Assembly (NCBI GenBank): GCA_937927625.1
Contig: CALBSD010000057.1
Location: 3,769 to 67,768, forward strand
Origin: an uncultured Actinomycetes bacterium
Lineage (GTDB): Bacteria; Actinomycetota; Acidimicrobiia; Acidimicrobiales; Ilumatobacteraceae
Reading direction: 5' to 3'
DNA length: 64,000 nucleotides
Shown: positions 37,301 through 44,219 of the stretch, piece by piece
How the letters are laid out: every line of letters begins with the position of its first letter
How positions within the stretch are numbered: position 1 is the stretch's first letter
Notes under the pieces: model-generated
Databases searched by the model: none
Seen by the model: only the letters and a program-made list of their open reading frames with translations
What the model was told of the DNA's origin: nothing
Position numbers and translations under genes: made by a program

Positions 37301-37767
37301 TGTCTGTAGTTCTCACTACTGATGGACAGCGAGACCCAACACTTGACTTTGGTTTCTACAAACCTGCAAGTAACGAGAGCGTTGAGGTTGGAAACTATGT
37401 CTGGAAGGACCGAAATGGAAATGGCCTTCAAGGACCAGGGGATACCGGAATTAAGGGTGCAATTCTGTCTTTGACTGATTCCGACGGCACGCCCGTTCGG
37501 GATATTTTCAATCGCCTTGTTCGTCCACAGACCACGAAGAATGACGGCAAGTATCTGTTTAAGAATCTCTTCCCGGGGAAATACATCGTGACAATTCATT
37601 ATCCGGATAACTATTTCCCGACTACGCGAGACAAGAAGGATCGCGGCCTGAACTCATCAACCATCAAGGCGACGTCGAGAAGTCTGAAGGGCGGCGAACG
37701 AGATCTCACATTGGACTTTGGTGTGGTGTATCGCTCTGGTGGTCGAGTATTGCCATTGACGGAATAA
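34312..37767 (+). CDS. SdrD-B-repeat surface protein
   Basis: 1,151 residues from GTG 34312, chosen because GAGGAG lies 8 nt upstream and the signal peptide (KSKK, then a hydrophobic core to 'VQA' near residue 28) starts there. Four SdrD B-like/Cna-B-like domains are visible: about 30-120, 673-825, 900-1020 and 1024-1135; the last three carry Ca-binding-like Asp/Asn loops ('DTNQNGIQD', 'DSDRDGVQD', 'DRNGNGLQG'). Between the first two lies a 550-residue beta-rich region that may be a propeller ('GIGDIDMSPNGQWLFVSN'). A Thr/Ala/Pro linker (about 827-885) separates domains two and three. There is no LPxTG or C-terminal membrane helix. It is first in a run with the two lipoprotein genes (gaps of 4 and 13 bp). 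Confidence 0.85.
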   Translation: MKSKKVAGLFVVCISMLGLQAAIGKVQAASGTVTGTVFNDKNSNGLNDGSDVGVSGVVVSAYDNTGVQIGTATTIGNGTYSISISSAATTDIRVEFTTPNGYQPSFQGAGNGTSIQFVSLPASNVNYGILIPGNFCQDNPGSNIAGICLRPGTTSLATSKDFSSISTTNWKGTNPALLTKNADTGSLWGMAFDGQRQVIFGSAALRRHSGLGPKGIAGLYATSRTTGSVIASWDLSQAPFNLTFSANNSTFSDANRGLTNSSILSPDPIGFANVGKVGIGDIDMSPNGQWLFVSNLYQKKIHRIAVTDANNDGIPELGAVTSYTIPGSTCSSTTSRPWGLRYNYLDDTLMIGVVCSKESQSPALNSGAGTTSLPDPGVLLKLTISSSTFTTVSSVDFDYVRGVEINGGNNPGETCMTNDPSVSTPTGVACLKGRWHSWTDDFAALEGLPGSTYGMEGVFNLPTDNQVGIVQRMWWPQPIIADIEVLPSGEIVLGVMDRFGMQMGTNNRKPTYNPQTPNVNDGLVTGYVAGDTLMLCPSGGSFTQNNADACTAATADDTYMMSRAGLGGKRDYHEVFDDNLNNGAHLEMTIGGLAYNPNTKEMAISMMDPSNAIFTGGIRYLNSDPASGSFGQYVSGAVFNGWSDSSTNQKWESSFLKSTSMGDLELLCDRAPVQIGNRVWIDTNQNGIQDPGEPPVAGIYVGLYAATGATGFGQQLGTAFTNSNGEFYFSSNLTEGMYGDGDHIGGGLVPGQAYRIRLDWAGTYTGSGALAGYELTQATATSAATSLDTSVDSNAGVVDSFPQADVLTVNPGENNHTYDFGFKLTPVTTTAAPTTTAAPTTTAAPTTTAAPTTTAAPTTTAAPTTTAAPTTTVASSTTVAPNNATTSTTPSQIRNVIKVSVGDYVWLDSDRDGVQDSSEKGISGVVLSIRKADGSLVYDVNGKVVTSTKTDKFGHYSFDNLPPGQYRVSVVDPAGYAATNAAAVSDFGVDSATGSALSVVLTTDGQRDPTLDFGFYKPASNESVEVGNYVWKDRNGNGLQGPGDTGIKGAILSLTDSDGTPVRDIFNRLVRPQTTKNDGKYLFKNLFPGKYIVTIHYPDNYFPTTRDKKDRGLNSSTIKATSRSLKGGERDLTLDFGVVYRSGGRVLPLTE
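36793..36918 (+). repeat. Seven 18-bp tandem units encoding a Thr/Ala/Pro linker
   Basis: Seven in-frame 18-nt units each encode TTTAAP. Codons vary between units (ACG/ACT/ACC/ACA; GCA/GCC/GCG), so the peptide rather than the DNA is conserved. A degenerate Thr/Ser/Val tail continues to about 36970. Such linkers are commonly O-glycosylated extended spacers. Confidence 0.9.
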
Positions 37768-37771
37768 GTTC

Positions 37772-39019
37772 ATGCGCCGAAGCCCAATTGTTCTTTGCGT
37801 GATTCTTCTCGGCGGTTTGTTGTCGAGTTGTGGCGCGGACACCTCTGAGACACGCACTCTCTTAGTGCCGGAGAAATACACAACTATTCAACAGGCTGTG
37901 GATGAAGCGAGATCTGGAGATCTTGTTCTCATCTCTCCTGGTGTGTATCACGAGTCGGTGAAGATTGATCGTGATGAGATCGTGGTTCGAGGTCTTGATC
38001 GAAATGAAGTTGTCATCGATGGACAAGATGATCTCATGAACGGTTTTGAGGTTTCTTCGGATTCTGTAGCCATTGAAAATCTCACTGTTAAGTCGTTTCG
38101 ACAGAACGGAATCATCTTTAGCGGTGCACTGCGGGAACGCGGAAACGAGTACGACGCATATGGTTCTGAATCAAAGAGTCTTGAGGGGTATCGAGTCTCT
38201 TACGTAACGAGCTACAACAATGGCTTGTACGGCATTTATGCATTTGCATCAAAGAATGGCCAGATTGACCATTCCTATGCTTCGGGGCATCCAGATTCAG
38301 GGTTGTATGTAGGACAGTGCAAGCCGTGCAACGTCGTGGTTCGGTCGTCAGTGGCGGAGAACAATGCAATTGGCTACTACGGGACTAATGCATCGACAAA
38401 TGTTTGGGTCGTTGAATCTGTTTTTAGGGGAAATCGACTTGGAATCACGCCGAATTCTCAAGATGCCGAAATGTTGTCGCCACAACAAGGTGCAACTATC
38501 GCCGCGAATCTTGTTATTGATAACGACAACAGAAATGCTCCTGTCATCCCCAAAGGATTTTTTGGGGGAGGAATAGTTGTCGGTGGGGGACTTTCAAACC
38601 TTGTTACCAAAAACAAAGTGTCTGGTCATTCGTGGGCGGGTATTGCAATCATGCCGATTAGCAGGGTTCTTCCTATGAAGAATCGAATCACTGAAAACGA
38701 TGTGAATGGAAACGGAATTGATCTTGCGTTCATTGGTGCGCCTGCGGACGTCTTAGAGAATTGCTTCTCCGGAAATAGATTCAAGACTTCGTCTCCCAAG
38801 AAGATTGAAGAGATTTTGCCGTGTTCTTCTGCTGCAAATCTGAAGGAAACTCTTCCCTACAAACAACCAGCGGAACTCGATGGGCCGAACTATCGCGAGA
38901 TAGTTGCACCACCTCGACAGAAGAACATGCCAAATGCACACAAGGCGCCATTGAACCTGCCGATTGGTGAGCCGCAATATCCATCGATTGCTGAACTGGC
39001 TGTTCCTGCAACGAAATAG
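37772..39019 (+). CDS. Right-handed parallel beta-helix lipoprotein
   Basis: 415 residues. The N-terminus is a lipoprotein signal with lipobox LSSC and acylated Cys at 20. Then comes a NosD/pectate-lyase-like beta-helix: 'YTTIQQAVDEARSGDLVLISPGVYHESVKI' (about 36-66), then short repeating turns ('VVIDGQ', 'SVAIENLTV', 'NGLYGIYAF', 'DSGLYVGQC', 'NVVVRSSVAENNAIGYYG', 'NRITENDVNGNGIDL'). The family includes polysaccharide-binding or -modifying proteins; no catalytic site is identifiable. It starts 4 bp after the SdrD-like stop, so co-transcription is very likely. Confidence 0.8.
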   Translation: MRRSPIVLCVILLGGLLSSCGADTSETRTLLVPEKYTTIQQAVDEARSGDLVLISPGVYHESVKIDRDEIVVRGLDRNEVVIDGQDDLMNGFEVSSDSVAIENLTVKSFRQNGIIFSGALRERGNEYDAYGSESKSLEGYRVSYVTSYNNGLYGIYAFASKNGQIDHSYASGHPDSGLYVGQCKPCNVVVRSSVAENNAIGYYGTNASTNVWVVESVFRGNRLGITPNSQDAEMLSPQQGATIAANLVIDNDNRNAPVIPKGFFGGGIVVGGGLSNLVTKNKVSGHSWAGIAIMPISRVLPMKNRITENDVNGNGIDLAFIGAPADVLENCFSGNRFKTSSPKKIEEILPCSSAANLKETLPYKQPAELDGPNYREIVAPPRQKNMPNAHKAPLNLPIGEPQYPSIAELAVPATK

Positions 39020-39032
39020 TTGCGACTTTGAA

Positions 39033-39779
39033 ATGCTGAGGAGATTAGGAAGACTGTCAATCTTCTCTGTTCTGCTTTTTTGCGCTGCTTGTGGTGGCGC
39101 AAAAAGTGAATCCGAGCGGCCACTAACGCTCGATGAAGCCTCCCTGCTTGCTGATGTCCTATGGCGCAATCACGAATCGGGTGGAGCCCATTATCGACTC
39201 GTTGCGAGATCGGGCACAGTGAGTGGAGACATTGCGATTGAAGGTGACATCGACTGGATTAAACACCTTGGCTACGGAAAAGTCTCTGGTGGTACGCAGC
39301 CCAATCCGGTGGTTGAGGTCTGGTGGGATGCAAATTCAGTTGCCGAATGGCGACCTTCTCTCGAAGACGAAGTGCGAGAGATTCTTCCCAATGCTCAAAA
39401 TCCAGTGTTGCTTCGAAAACCTGATCAAGTGAAGCGTCGTTTGGATCAACTTCTGGCAATCATTGTCGGACTCTCTGGGACGATGCCCGAAAACGCGCAG
39501 TTGATACTTCAGAAGGCTGACACGTCGTTTATGAGAACTGATGTGCTGAGGAATAAGCCAGCTCTTGTTTTTCGATTTGGGAAGAAATCCATTTACTGGA
39601 TTGACAAAGAAGAGAAGACTCTCCTTCGATTCGAAGGAAATAGTTCAACAGGGCAATTCCCAATCATTATTGATTTTCAAGATTTCGGCCCAAAGGTGCT
39701 TACGTTTCCAAAGACCGCAAGTGTCATCAAACTTTCGGAACATAAGGAATTAACTGAATTAATTCCCGTAAGCCCCTGA
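39033..39779 (+). CDS. Lipoprotein, possibly LppX/LprG/LolA-like fold
   Basis: 248 residues from ATG 39033, 13 bp after the beta-helix gene. The signal peptide ends in a Cys-containing box (FCAAC, Cys 20, then GG), suggesting a lipoprotein. The body is soluble and strand-rich ('HYRLVARSGTVSGDIAIEGD', 'VVEVWWDANSVAEWRP', 'ALVFRFGKKSIYWIDKEEKT'), which resembles LppX/LprG- or LolA-type lipid-binding half-barrels; I could not identify a diagnostic motif. It closes the surface-protein operon that starts at 34312. Confidence 0.6.
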   Translation: MLRRLGRLSIFSVLLFCAACGGAKSESERPLTLDEASLLADVLWRNHESGGAHYRLVARSGTVSGDIAIEGDIDWIKHLGYGKVSGGTQPNPVVEVWWDANSVAEWRPSLEDEVREILPNAQNPVLLRKPDQVKRRLDQLLAIIVGLSGTMPENAQLILQKADTSFMRTDVLRNKPALVFRFGKKSIYWIDKEEKTLLRFEGNSSTGQFPIIIDFQDFGPKVLTFPKTASVIKLSEHKELTELIPVSP

Positions 39780-39820
39780 GTAATGATCTCAAAGTGAGCA
39801 TCTCGTAGGGAGCATTTTTT

Positions 39821-39891
39821 GATTACTTCTTGTAATCAGTAGTAACTACATACTGATTTTAATTGAAGAGCTGAGCCCGTCATCAGATGAC
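39821..39891. promoter_or_regulatory. Cluster of dyads upstream of the rhodopsin operon
   Basis: The 175-bp gap before the rhodopsin gene holds no reading frame of note but three inverted repeats: GATTAC-N5-GTAATC (39821-39837), the overlapping CAGTA-N9-TACTG (39837-39855), and GTCAT-CAG-ATGAC (39879-39891). The first two share an edge and lie where a promoter is expected (TTGTAA at 39830; A/T-rich 39851-39863). A binding site for a regulator is plausible; none is encoded next to it. Confidence 0.45.
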
Positions 39892-39954
39892 TGTTATGGT
39901 GCGCCGCATCGGTTGTGTTCAAAACAGAGTGCAACCCAGAAAGAGGAATCAGAA

Positions 39955-40662
39955 ATGATCTTGAAAGATCCTGATCTAAATCAACTGGTGTACAACGCAC
40001 TCTCATTTGGCACTGCAGTCATGCTCGGTGCTTTCGTCTACTTTTTGACGCAAATTAAGAGTGTTGCCAAGCAGTATCAAAGCGGTGTAGCAGTCTCCGC
40101 TGTTGTTGTCGGTATCGCTGGTTATCACTACTTTCGCATGTGGAGTGGCTGGGCTGAAGGCACAGTCAACGAGGGATATCGCTATGCGGACTGGCTGATT
40201 ACGGTTCCACTGCTTGTGATTGAGCTTCTCATTGTTCTTGGAGTGACCACAGAACGTCGCAAGAAACTGATGTTCTCTCTTGTTCCGGCAACCGTTTTGA
40301 TGATCGGTCTTGGTTATCCCGGAGAGGTTTCCGCGGATACCGGAACAAAGTGGTTGTTTTGGTTCCTCGGGATGTTGCCATTCATCTACATCCTCTACGT
40401 GTTGATGGGTGAGTTGAAGGCTGCAGGTGCTCGTGAAACGGGTGTCGTCAGCAAGGCAATCAAGAGCGCAACAGTTGTACTGCTTGCAACCTGGATGGTG
40501 TATCCCATCGCGTATCTGTTCCCAGTCATCTTTGATGCTGGCCACGAAGGTGCAGAAACCGCACGTCAGATTGGCTACACCTTGGCGGATATCACCGCAA
40601 AGGGTCTTTACGGTTTGATGATTCTGAGTATCGCTAAGGCTCGATCAGGAGATTCGCAATGA
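39955..40662 (+). CDS. Proton-pumping microbial rhodopsin, green-tuned
   Basis: 235 residues from ATG 39955, preceded by AGAGGA. Seven membrane helices are visible. Aligning by eye with proteorhodopsin: helix C 'RYADWLITVPLLVIEL' supplies the proton acceptor D79, T83 and the donor carboxylate E90 (the D-T-E pump signature); the tuning position is L87, as in green-absorbing forms; His H58 sits in 'YHYFRMW', like the His that pairs with the acceptor; helix G 'ADITAKGLYGL' gives counter-ion D212 and Schiff-base Lys K216. The helix E/F block 'LPFIYILYVL...WMVYPIAYLFP' resembles actinobacterial/xanthorhodopsin-type pumps. At the site where xanthorhodopsin has the antenna-admitting Gly I read W136, so a carotenoid antenna is not expected. 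It uses retinal, but no retinal synthesis gene is present in this window. Confidence 0.95.
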   Translation: MILKDPDLNQLVYNALSFGTAVMLGAFVYFLTQIKSVAKQYQSGVAVSAVVVGIAGYHYFRMWSGWAEGTVNEGYRYADWLITVPLLVIELLIVLGVTTERRKKLMFSLVPATVLMIGLGYPGEVSADTGTKWLFWFLGMLPFIYILYVLMGELKAAGARETGVVSKAIKSATVVLLATWMVYPIAYLFPVIFDAGHEGAETARQIGYTLADITAKGLYGLMILSIAKARSGDSQ

Positions 40663-40847
40663 AACCGAAAGTGATTCTTCAGGCTTCTGTTCTGCTTTCG
40701 GCAGCAGCGAGCCTTGCATTGAGCATCTCGTTGTATTTTGCAGGTAACGATCAAAGCGACAAGTTGAATGGTATTTATGTTGGCGTGTGGGTGCCCTCAA
40801 TCCTGTCGCTCGGTGCCTTCCTTCTCGCAGGTCGAAGGGAGAAATAA
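40659..40847 (+). CDS. Small two-helix membrane protein in rhodopsin operon
   Basis: 62 residues with two predicted membrane helices (about 5-28 and 38-58) joined by a short polar loop 'NDQSDKLNG' and a basic C-terminus 'GRREK'. Its ATG overlaps the rhodopsin stop (ATGA), and CAGGAGA lies 6 nt upstream inside the rhodopsin gene, so translation is clearly coupled. I do not recognise the family. The context suggests an accessory or assembly factor for the rhodopsin, but this is inference. Confidence 0.8.
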   Translation: MKPKVILQASVLLSAAASLALSISLYFAGNDQSDKLNGIYVGVWVPSILSLGAFLLAGRREK

Positions 40848-40848
40848 A

Positions 40849-40962
40849 ATGTCCGACGCAACTCTCTTCGGATTCGGAGCCGTCATTTTCTTCGTTGTGT
40901 TTACCGGCGCAATTCTCTTTGGAATGGCATCAGTTAAAGATTTTCAAGAACGAAACCTTTAA
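40849..40962 (+). CDS. 37-residue single-helix membrane protein in rhodopsin operon
   Basis: It starts 1 bp after the preceding stop, with GGGAG about 9 nt upstream of the ATG. The peptide is one hydrophobic helix (about 5-28, 'FGFGAVIFFVVFTGAILF') with a charged tail 'KDFQERNL'. The strong ribosome-binding site, tight spacing and clean membrane-helix composition support a real gene despite its size. Its TAA stop overlaps the stop of the convergent oxidoreductase gene in a shared TTAA. The function is unknown. Confidence 0.7.
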   Translation: MSDATLFGFGAVIFFVVFTGAILFGMASVKDFQERNL

Positions 40963-41912
40963 TTGGTGGGTTGAGTTCTTGTGATGTTGTCAAGAATCTG
41001 GGCGACGCGGATGGAATCGGCACTAGGCACGATCCACCCACCGTCACCTTCAATGACACGGCTGACGTTCTCGACCATCTCGACGAAGGAATTCGTTTCT
41101 GCGAATTCTTCAACAACGTCATTCACTCGAAGCGAACATGCTTCGTTCCAGGTCGTGAAAGATTCGCCTATCTCGGTACTCATCTGCCCTGATGATCCAC
41201 GGACGATGAATTGCTGCTGACTGGGCAGTGCAAATGAACTCACGGCATGCGCGGTGATGGAGTCGTTGATTCGCACAGTCACATCCGTTGTGAGGTCAAT
41301 TCCGGTTGCTCCGACGACGCGGGCAAGGTGATCAATCTCTACATTCGCCGTGCCATTGGTGAGAGCCACCCAAGCGTGCGCTTGATAACACCCAACATCG
41401 AGCAATGCACCACCACCCATTGCGGGGTTCAGGCGGTAATTGTTGGTCATTTCGGAAGTGAAAGTGAACGCGGTCTCGATGTGCTGGATATCGCCAAGAG
41501 CTCCGCTTCTTGTAACCTCCACCATTCGTGCATAGCGGGGGTGCCATCTGCCCCACACAGCTTCAACAAGTAGACGATCGTTACGTGATGCGCAATCGAA
41601 CATTGCTTCGGTTTCGGCAGCGTTCAATCCCAGTGGCTTTTCACAGAGAACGTGTTTGCCAGCCTCAAGCGACTTCGTCACCCATTCAAGATGTTGACTG
41701 TTCGACAAGCTGATGTAGACGGCATCAACTCGGTCATCCGCCAGAAGGTCGTTGTACGTGGCATGAACTCGTTCCGGTTCAAGGGTTGCCGACCGCTGTT
41801 CATCGCGACTTGCCACTGCGTACAGATGTGCTCCGTTAGCCGCATGCACCGCTGGGGCGAGACCACGGCTAGCAACAAAGCCAGCACCCAAGAAACCCCA
41901 GTTCACAGTCAT
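40959..41912 (-). CDS. Gfo/Idh/MocA family NAD(P)-dependent oxidoreductase
   Basis: 317 residues. The N-terminal Rossmann fold has 'WGFLGAGFVASRGLAPA' (GxGxxA type, about 5-21). The family signature 'HVLCEKPLGLNAAE' (about 87-100) carries the EKP Lys that contacts cofactor and substrate. 'GGGALLDVGCYQAHAW' (about 166-181) is the usual C-terminal domain motif preceding the active-site region. Such enzymes oxidise or reduce sugars, inositols and related polyols; the substrate cannot be read from sequence. It is 3 bp downstream of a second, different Gfo/Idh/MocA gene, so both are likely co-transcribed. Confidence 0.88.
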   Translation of the reverse strand: MTVNWGFLGAGFVASRGLAPAVHAANGAHLYAVASRDEQRSATLEPERVHATYNDLLADDRVDAVYISLSNSQHLEWVTKSLEAGKHVLCEKPLGLNAAETEAMFDCASRNDRLLVEAVWGRWHPRYARMVEVTRSGALGDIQHIETAFTFTSEMTNNYRLNPAMGGGALLDVGCYQAHAWVALTNGTANVEIDHLARVVGATGIDLTTDVTVRINDSITAHAVSSFALPSQQQFIVRGSSGQMSTEIGESFTTWNEACSLRVNDVVEEFAETNSFVEMVENVSRVIEGDGGWIVPSADSIRVAQILDNITRTQPTN

Positions 41913-41915
41913 TAG

Positions 41916-42944
41916 TTATGACCGCCGAAGCGTTGGTACAACAGGCATAGCGTTCTGCACTGCTGATTCTTCTGCTGCTTGCATGATGGCCACGACGTTG
42001 CGAGATTGCAGCGCATTGACTTCCATAGGGGTGCCGTTGTTGATGAATTCAACGATGGAGCGATGAAATTCGTGCGGCGCTAACGGTTTTAATGGTGCAA
42101 CTCGTGATGTTCCATCAATGTGATGCACCGTGAGAATTGCGGGCAAGTCTGCAACGGCCGGTTCGCCTGCTGGGTCCCAATCGCCAATGATTGCGCCTTC
42201 GGTGCCAAGTACATAGAACTTCGGCTTACGTGCAGCTGCAAGATCGGAATGGACAAATGTTGCTTGCTTGCCGGAAGTGAAGGTGACCGTGACGTGAGCG
42301 TGGTCCGCATTCGTTGCATGGGTCCATACGCGCTTGTGATTTTGACCGCTGACATGCGCCACGTCATCAGGAATGATGTTCAGAATTTGGTCGAGGAAAT
42401 GACTACCCCAGTCGAAGATTGCTCCACCAGAAACCTCTGCATTGGAATGCCAATAGTCGCACGGACGCGAGTATCCGCCGACAAAACTGTCGTAGTGATA
42501 CACATCGCCAATTTCGCCCGAGCGAATGATTTCGCGCATCGTGACGAAGTCGTCGTCAAATCTGCGGTTCTGATACACCACGAGCATGAGGTTCTTGATT
42601 GAGGCAAGTTCCATCAATTCATCACATTGATCAGCAGTTAACGCCATGGGCTTTTCGAGCACCACATGAATACCGCGCGATAAAGATTCTTTCGCCCACT
42701 GATAATGACTATTCGGTGGGGTAGAGATCACGACAAGATCAAGAAGTCCTGAGTCCAACATCTGCGTTGCATCGCTGAATGCGGTTGCCTGTGGGGCGAG
42801 TTCGAGGGCTGCCGCAACTCGCTCTGAGTTGGTATCGCACACGGCTGCAAGTTCGAGACCCGCAGTGTTCTGCACGGCCAGATTGTGCTCGTGGCCAATA
42901 GCGCCATACGCGAGAAGCCCGACGCGAATATTGCTGTTTTTCAT
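41916..42944 (-). CDS. Gfo/Idh/MocA family oxidoreductase (second paralogue)
   Basis: 342 residues. 'VGLLAYGAIGHEHNLAV' (about 8-24) is the nucleotide-binding turn, 'HVVLEKPMALTADQ' (about 93-106) carries the EKP motif, and 'GGAIFDWGSHFLDQ' (about 172-185) has the Asp and His usual in the active site (D-x-x-x-H). It is closer to the YvaA/YdgJ-like branch than its neighbour is, so the two probably act on successive or different intermediates of one sugar/polyol pathway. No strong ribosome-binding site is visible. A 67-bp gap separates it from the DJ-1 pseudogene upstream. Confidence 0.88.
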   Translation of the reverse strand: MKNSNIRVGLLAYGAIGHEHNLAVQNTAGLELAAVCDTNSERVAAALELAPQATAFSDATQMLDSGLLDLVVISTPPNSHYQWAKESLSRGIHVVLEKPMALTADQCDELMELASIKNLMLVVYQNRRFDDDFVTMREIIRSGEIGDVYHYDSFVGGYSRPCDYWHSNAEVSGGAIFDWGSHFLDQILNIIPDDVAHVSGQNHKRVWTHATNADHAHVTVTFTSGKQATFVHSDLAAARKPKFYVLGTEGAIIGDWDPAGEPAVADLPAILTVHHIDGTSRVAPLKPLAPHEFHRSIVEFINNGTPMEVNALQSRNVVAIMQAAEESAVQNAMPVVPTLRRS

Positions 42945-43011
42945 TGAAAACGAGACTATCTCTTGCCCCTAGAAAAGAGGTTGAGACCTCAGAAGTGGCA
43001 AGTTTCCGGAG

Positions 43012-43519
43012 CTATCTGTTCGGATTATTGAAGATGCTGAGTGCGAAGGATTTGAATTCGGGACTTACTTTCGACGGTGCGCCCGAATCGAACGGTGGTT
43101 GCGGGTCGTATTCAATAGCCAGTTGAATCAGTTTGGCCATATCTTCACTCTCCATCGCTGCGACCAGGACAAGGCCCATGTCGATTCCTGAAGAGACTCC
43201 TGCAGCAGTGATGATCTTGCCGACTTGTACAACTCGCTGTTCAGTCGCAATAGCGCCGAGAGCCTGTAGTCGGTCGTAGGACGCCCAGTGGGTTGTTGCT
43301 GTGAGGCCCTTCAGAATTCCCGCGTGGGCCATAGCGCATCAACTTCATCAAATGAATGCGTTGCGTTGAGTGTCAACTTTCCCGATTGGTCGACGACGGG
43401 ATCTTTTCTCGTGGCTACAAAAAGACATCCAAGCCCGGCACGTTCACCAAGGTTTGAAACGGACCCACAATGTCGAGAGCCGTAAATCGTGGGTAAAGGA
43501 TTAGTCCAACTTTCTTCAT
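43012..43519 (-). pseudogene. Broken DJ-1/PfpI (isonitrile-hydratase-like) gene
   Basis: Reading the minus strand from ATG 43519 gives the family N-terminus 'MKKVGLILYPRFTALDIVGP' and about 14 more codons, then TAG at 43415-43417, just after a run of five T (plus-strand A 43419-43423). Shifting frame restores 'VATRKDPVVDQSGKLTLNAT' through 'FDEVDAL', then the sequence jumps near 43330 into a third frame at 'AHAGILKGLTATTHWASYD', continuing to the family C-terminus ('IQLAIEYDPQPPFDSG'). About 40-50 residues expected in between, including the nucleophile-elbow Cys, are missing. So there is one frameshift plus an internal deletion; the gene is inactive. Confidence 0.85.
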
Positions 43520-43584
43520 GCGCCTAAATCCTTAAGTACGGACGTACCACGGCAGAGTACATAATCTGTGCAGTACGTTTGAAT

Positions 43585-43607
43585 CATGTCATTGAATAGA
43601 TGACATG
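43585..43607. promoter_or_regulatory. Perfect palindrome overlapping the SipW start codon
   Basis: CATGTCAT-N7-ATGACATG is a perfect 8-bp inverted repeat whose right arm contains the ATG (43605-43607) of the signal peptidase gene. The same half-sites occur in the regulatory region at 60477-60516. It could be an operator or an mRNA hairpin that occludes the start. Confidence 0.5.
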
Positions 43608-44219
43608 ACGTTTCTCCTGTTGCCTACGACAGCATCATTGGATGCCAAGCAACTCACGATCGGGGTACTGCGTGTATTTCGTACCGCAATCGCTGCCGCA
43701 TTGGCAATGATTTTGTTACTCACAGTGGCGTTGGCGTTTGCAAGTTTTCGGTCAACTGATTCTGTAGCGGGACCCCGCATCTTTGGAAGACATGTATTAG
43801 TTGTTCGTTCGGGTTCCATGACGGGAACTTTTGCAGTCGGTTCAGCTGTTGTCACGAAACCTATTTCTCAAACGGATGCGAAATCCTTGCGCGTGGGATC
43901 AATTGTTTCCTTCAGGAGTGCCGTAAATCCCAACATCTTGATTACTCACCGCATTGTGGAGACAATCGCCCGCAGTGATGGCCATGTTGTGTTTCGAACT
44001 AAAGGCGATTTCAACACATTGGCTGATCAAACTTTTCTTGATCCCGCCCAAGTAATCGGCACATATTCCTTTGCAATTCCGCGCGGGGGCTACGTCTTAG
44101 TTGCCATTCAGTCGGGGCGCCTTCTTGCAGCACTTGCAATTGCATTTATCTTCGCGAGCATCTCTTTGATGTTCACTAACCGGGCGTTCGCGTCCTCAAA
44201 TCAGTGGGAAATCCTATGA
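43605..44219 (+). CDS. SipW/archaeal-type signal peptidase I
   Basis: 204 residues with an N-terminal membrane helix (about 25-48) and a C-terminal one (about 172-191). The catalytic Ser is S71 in 'VRSGSM'. 'ITHRIVE' supplies H115 where eubacterial enzymes have Lys, which marks the ER/archaeal/SipW type; 'GDFNTLAD' supplies the conserved Asp residues (D135, D141). SipW enzymes cut TasA/camelysin-type precursors at the cell surface, and two such candidates follow immediately; the first overlaps this gene by ATGA. No strong ribosome-binding site precedes the ATG. Confidence 0.85.
   Translation: MTFLLLPTTASLDAKQLTIGVLRVFRTAIAAALAMILLLTVALAFASFRSTDSVAGPRIFGRHVLVVRSGSMTGTFAVGSAVVTKPISQTDAKSLRVGSIVSFRSAVNPNILITHRIVETIARSDGHVVFRTKGDFNTLADQTFLDPAQVIGTYSFAIPRGGYVLVAIQSGRLLAALAIAFIFASISLMFTNRAFASSNQWEIL

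Noticed and set aside
39033..39779. Upstream start at 38964 for the second lipoprotein
   Set aside because: It would overlap the beta-helix gene and place a non-signal peptide before the lipoprotein signal; the ATG at 39033 begins a typical signal sequence.
39955..40662. Chloride- or sodium-pumping rhodopsin, sensory rhodopsin or heliorhodopsin
   Set aside because: The D-T-E motif in helix C, rather than NDQ or NTQ-like motifs, and normal topology with Lys in helix G point to an outward proton pump; no transducer gene is adjacent.
43288..43485. Plus-strand frame opposite the DJ-1 pseudogene
   Set aside because: It is antisense to recognisable DJ-1/PfpI coding remnants and has no domain or start signal.
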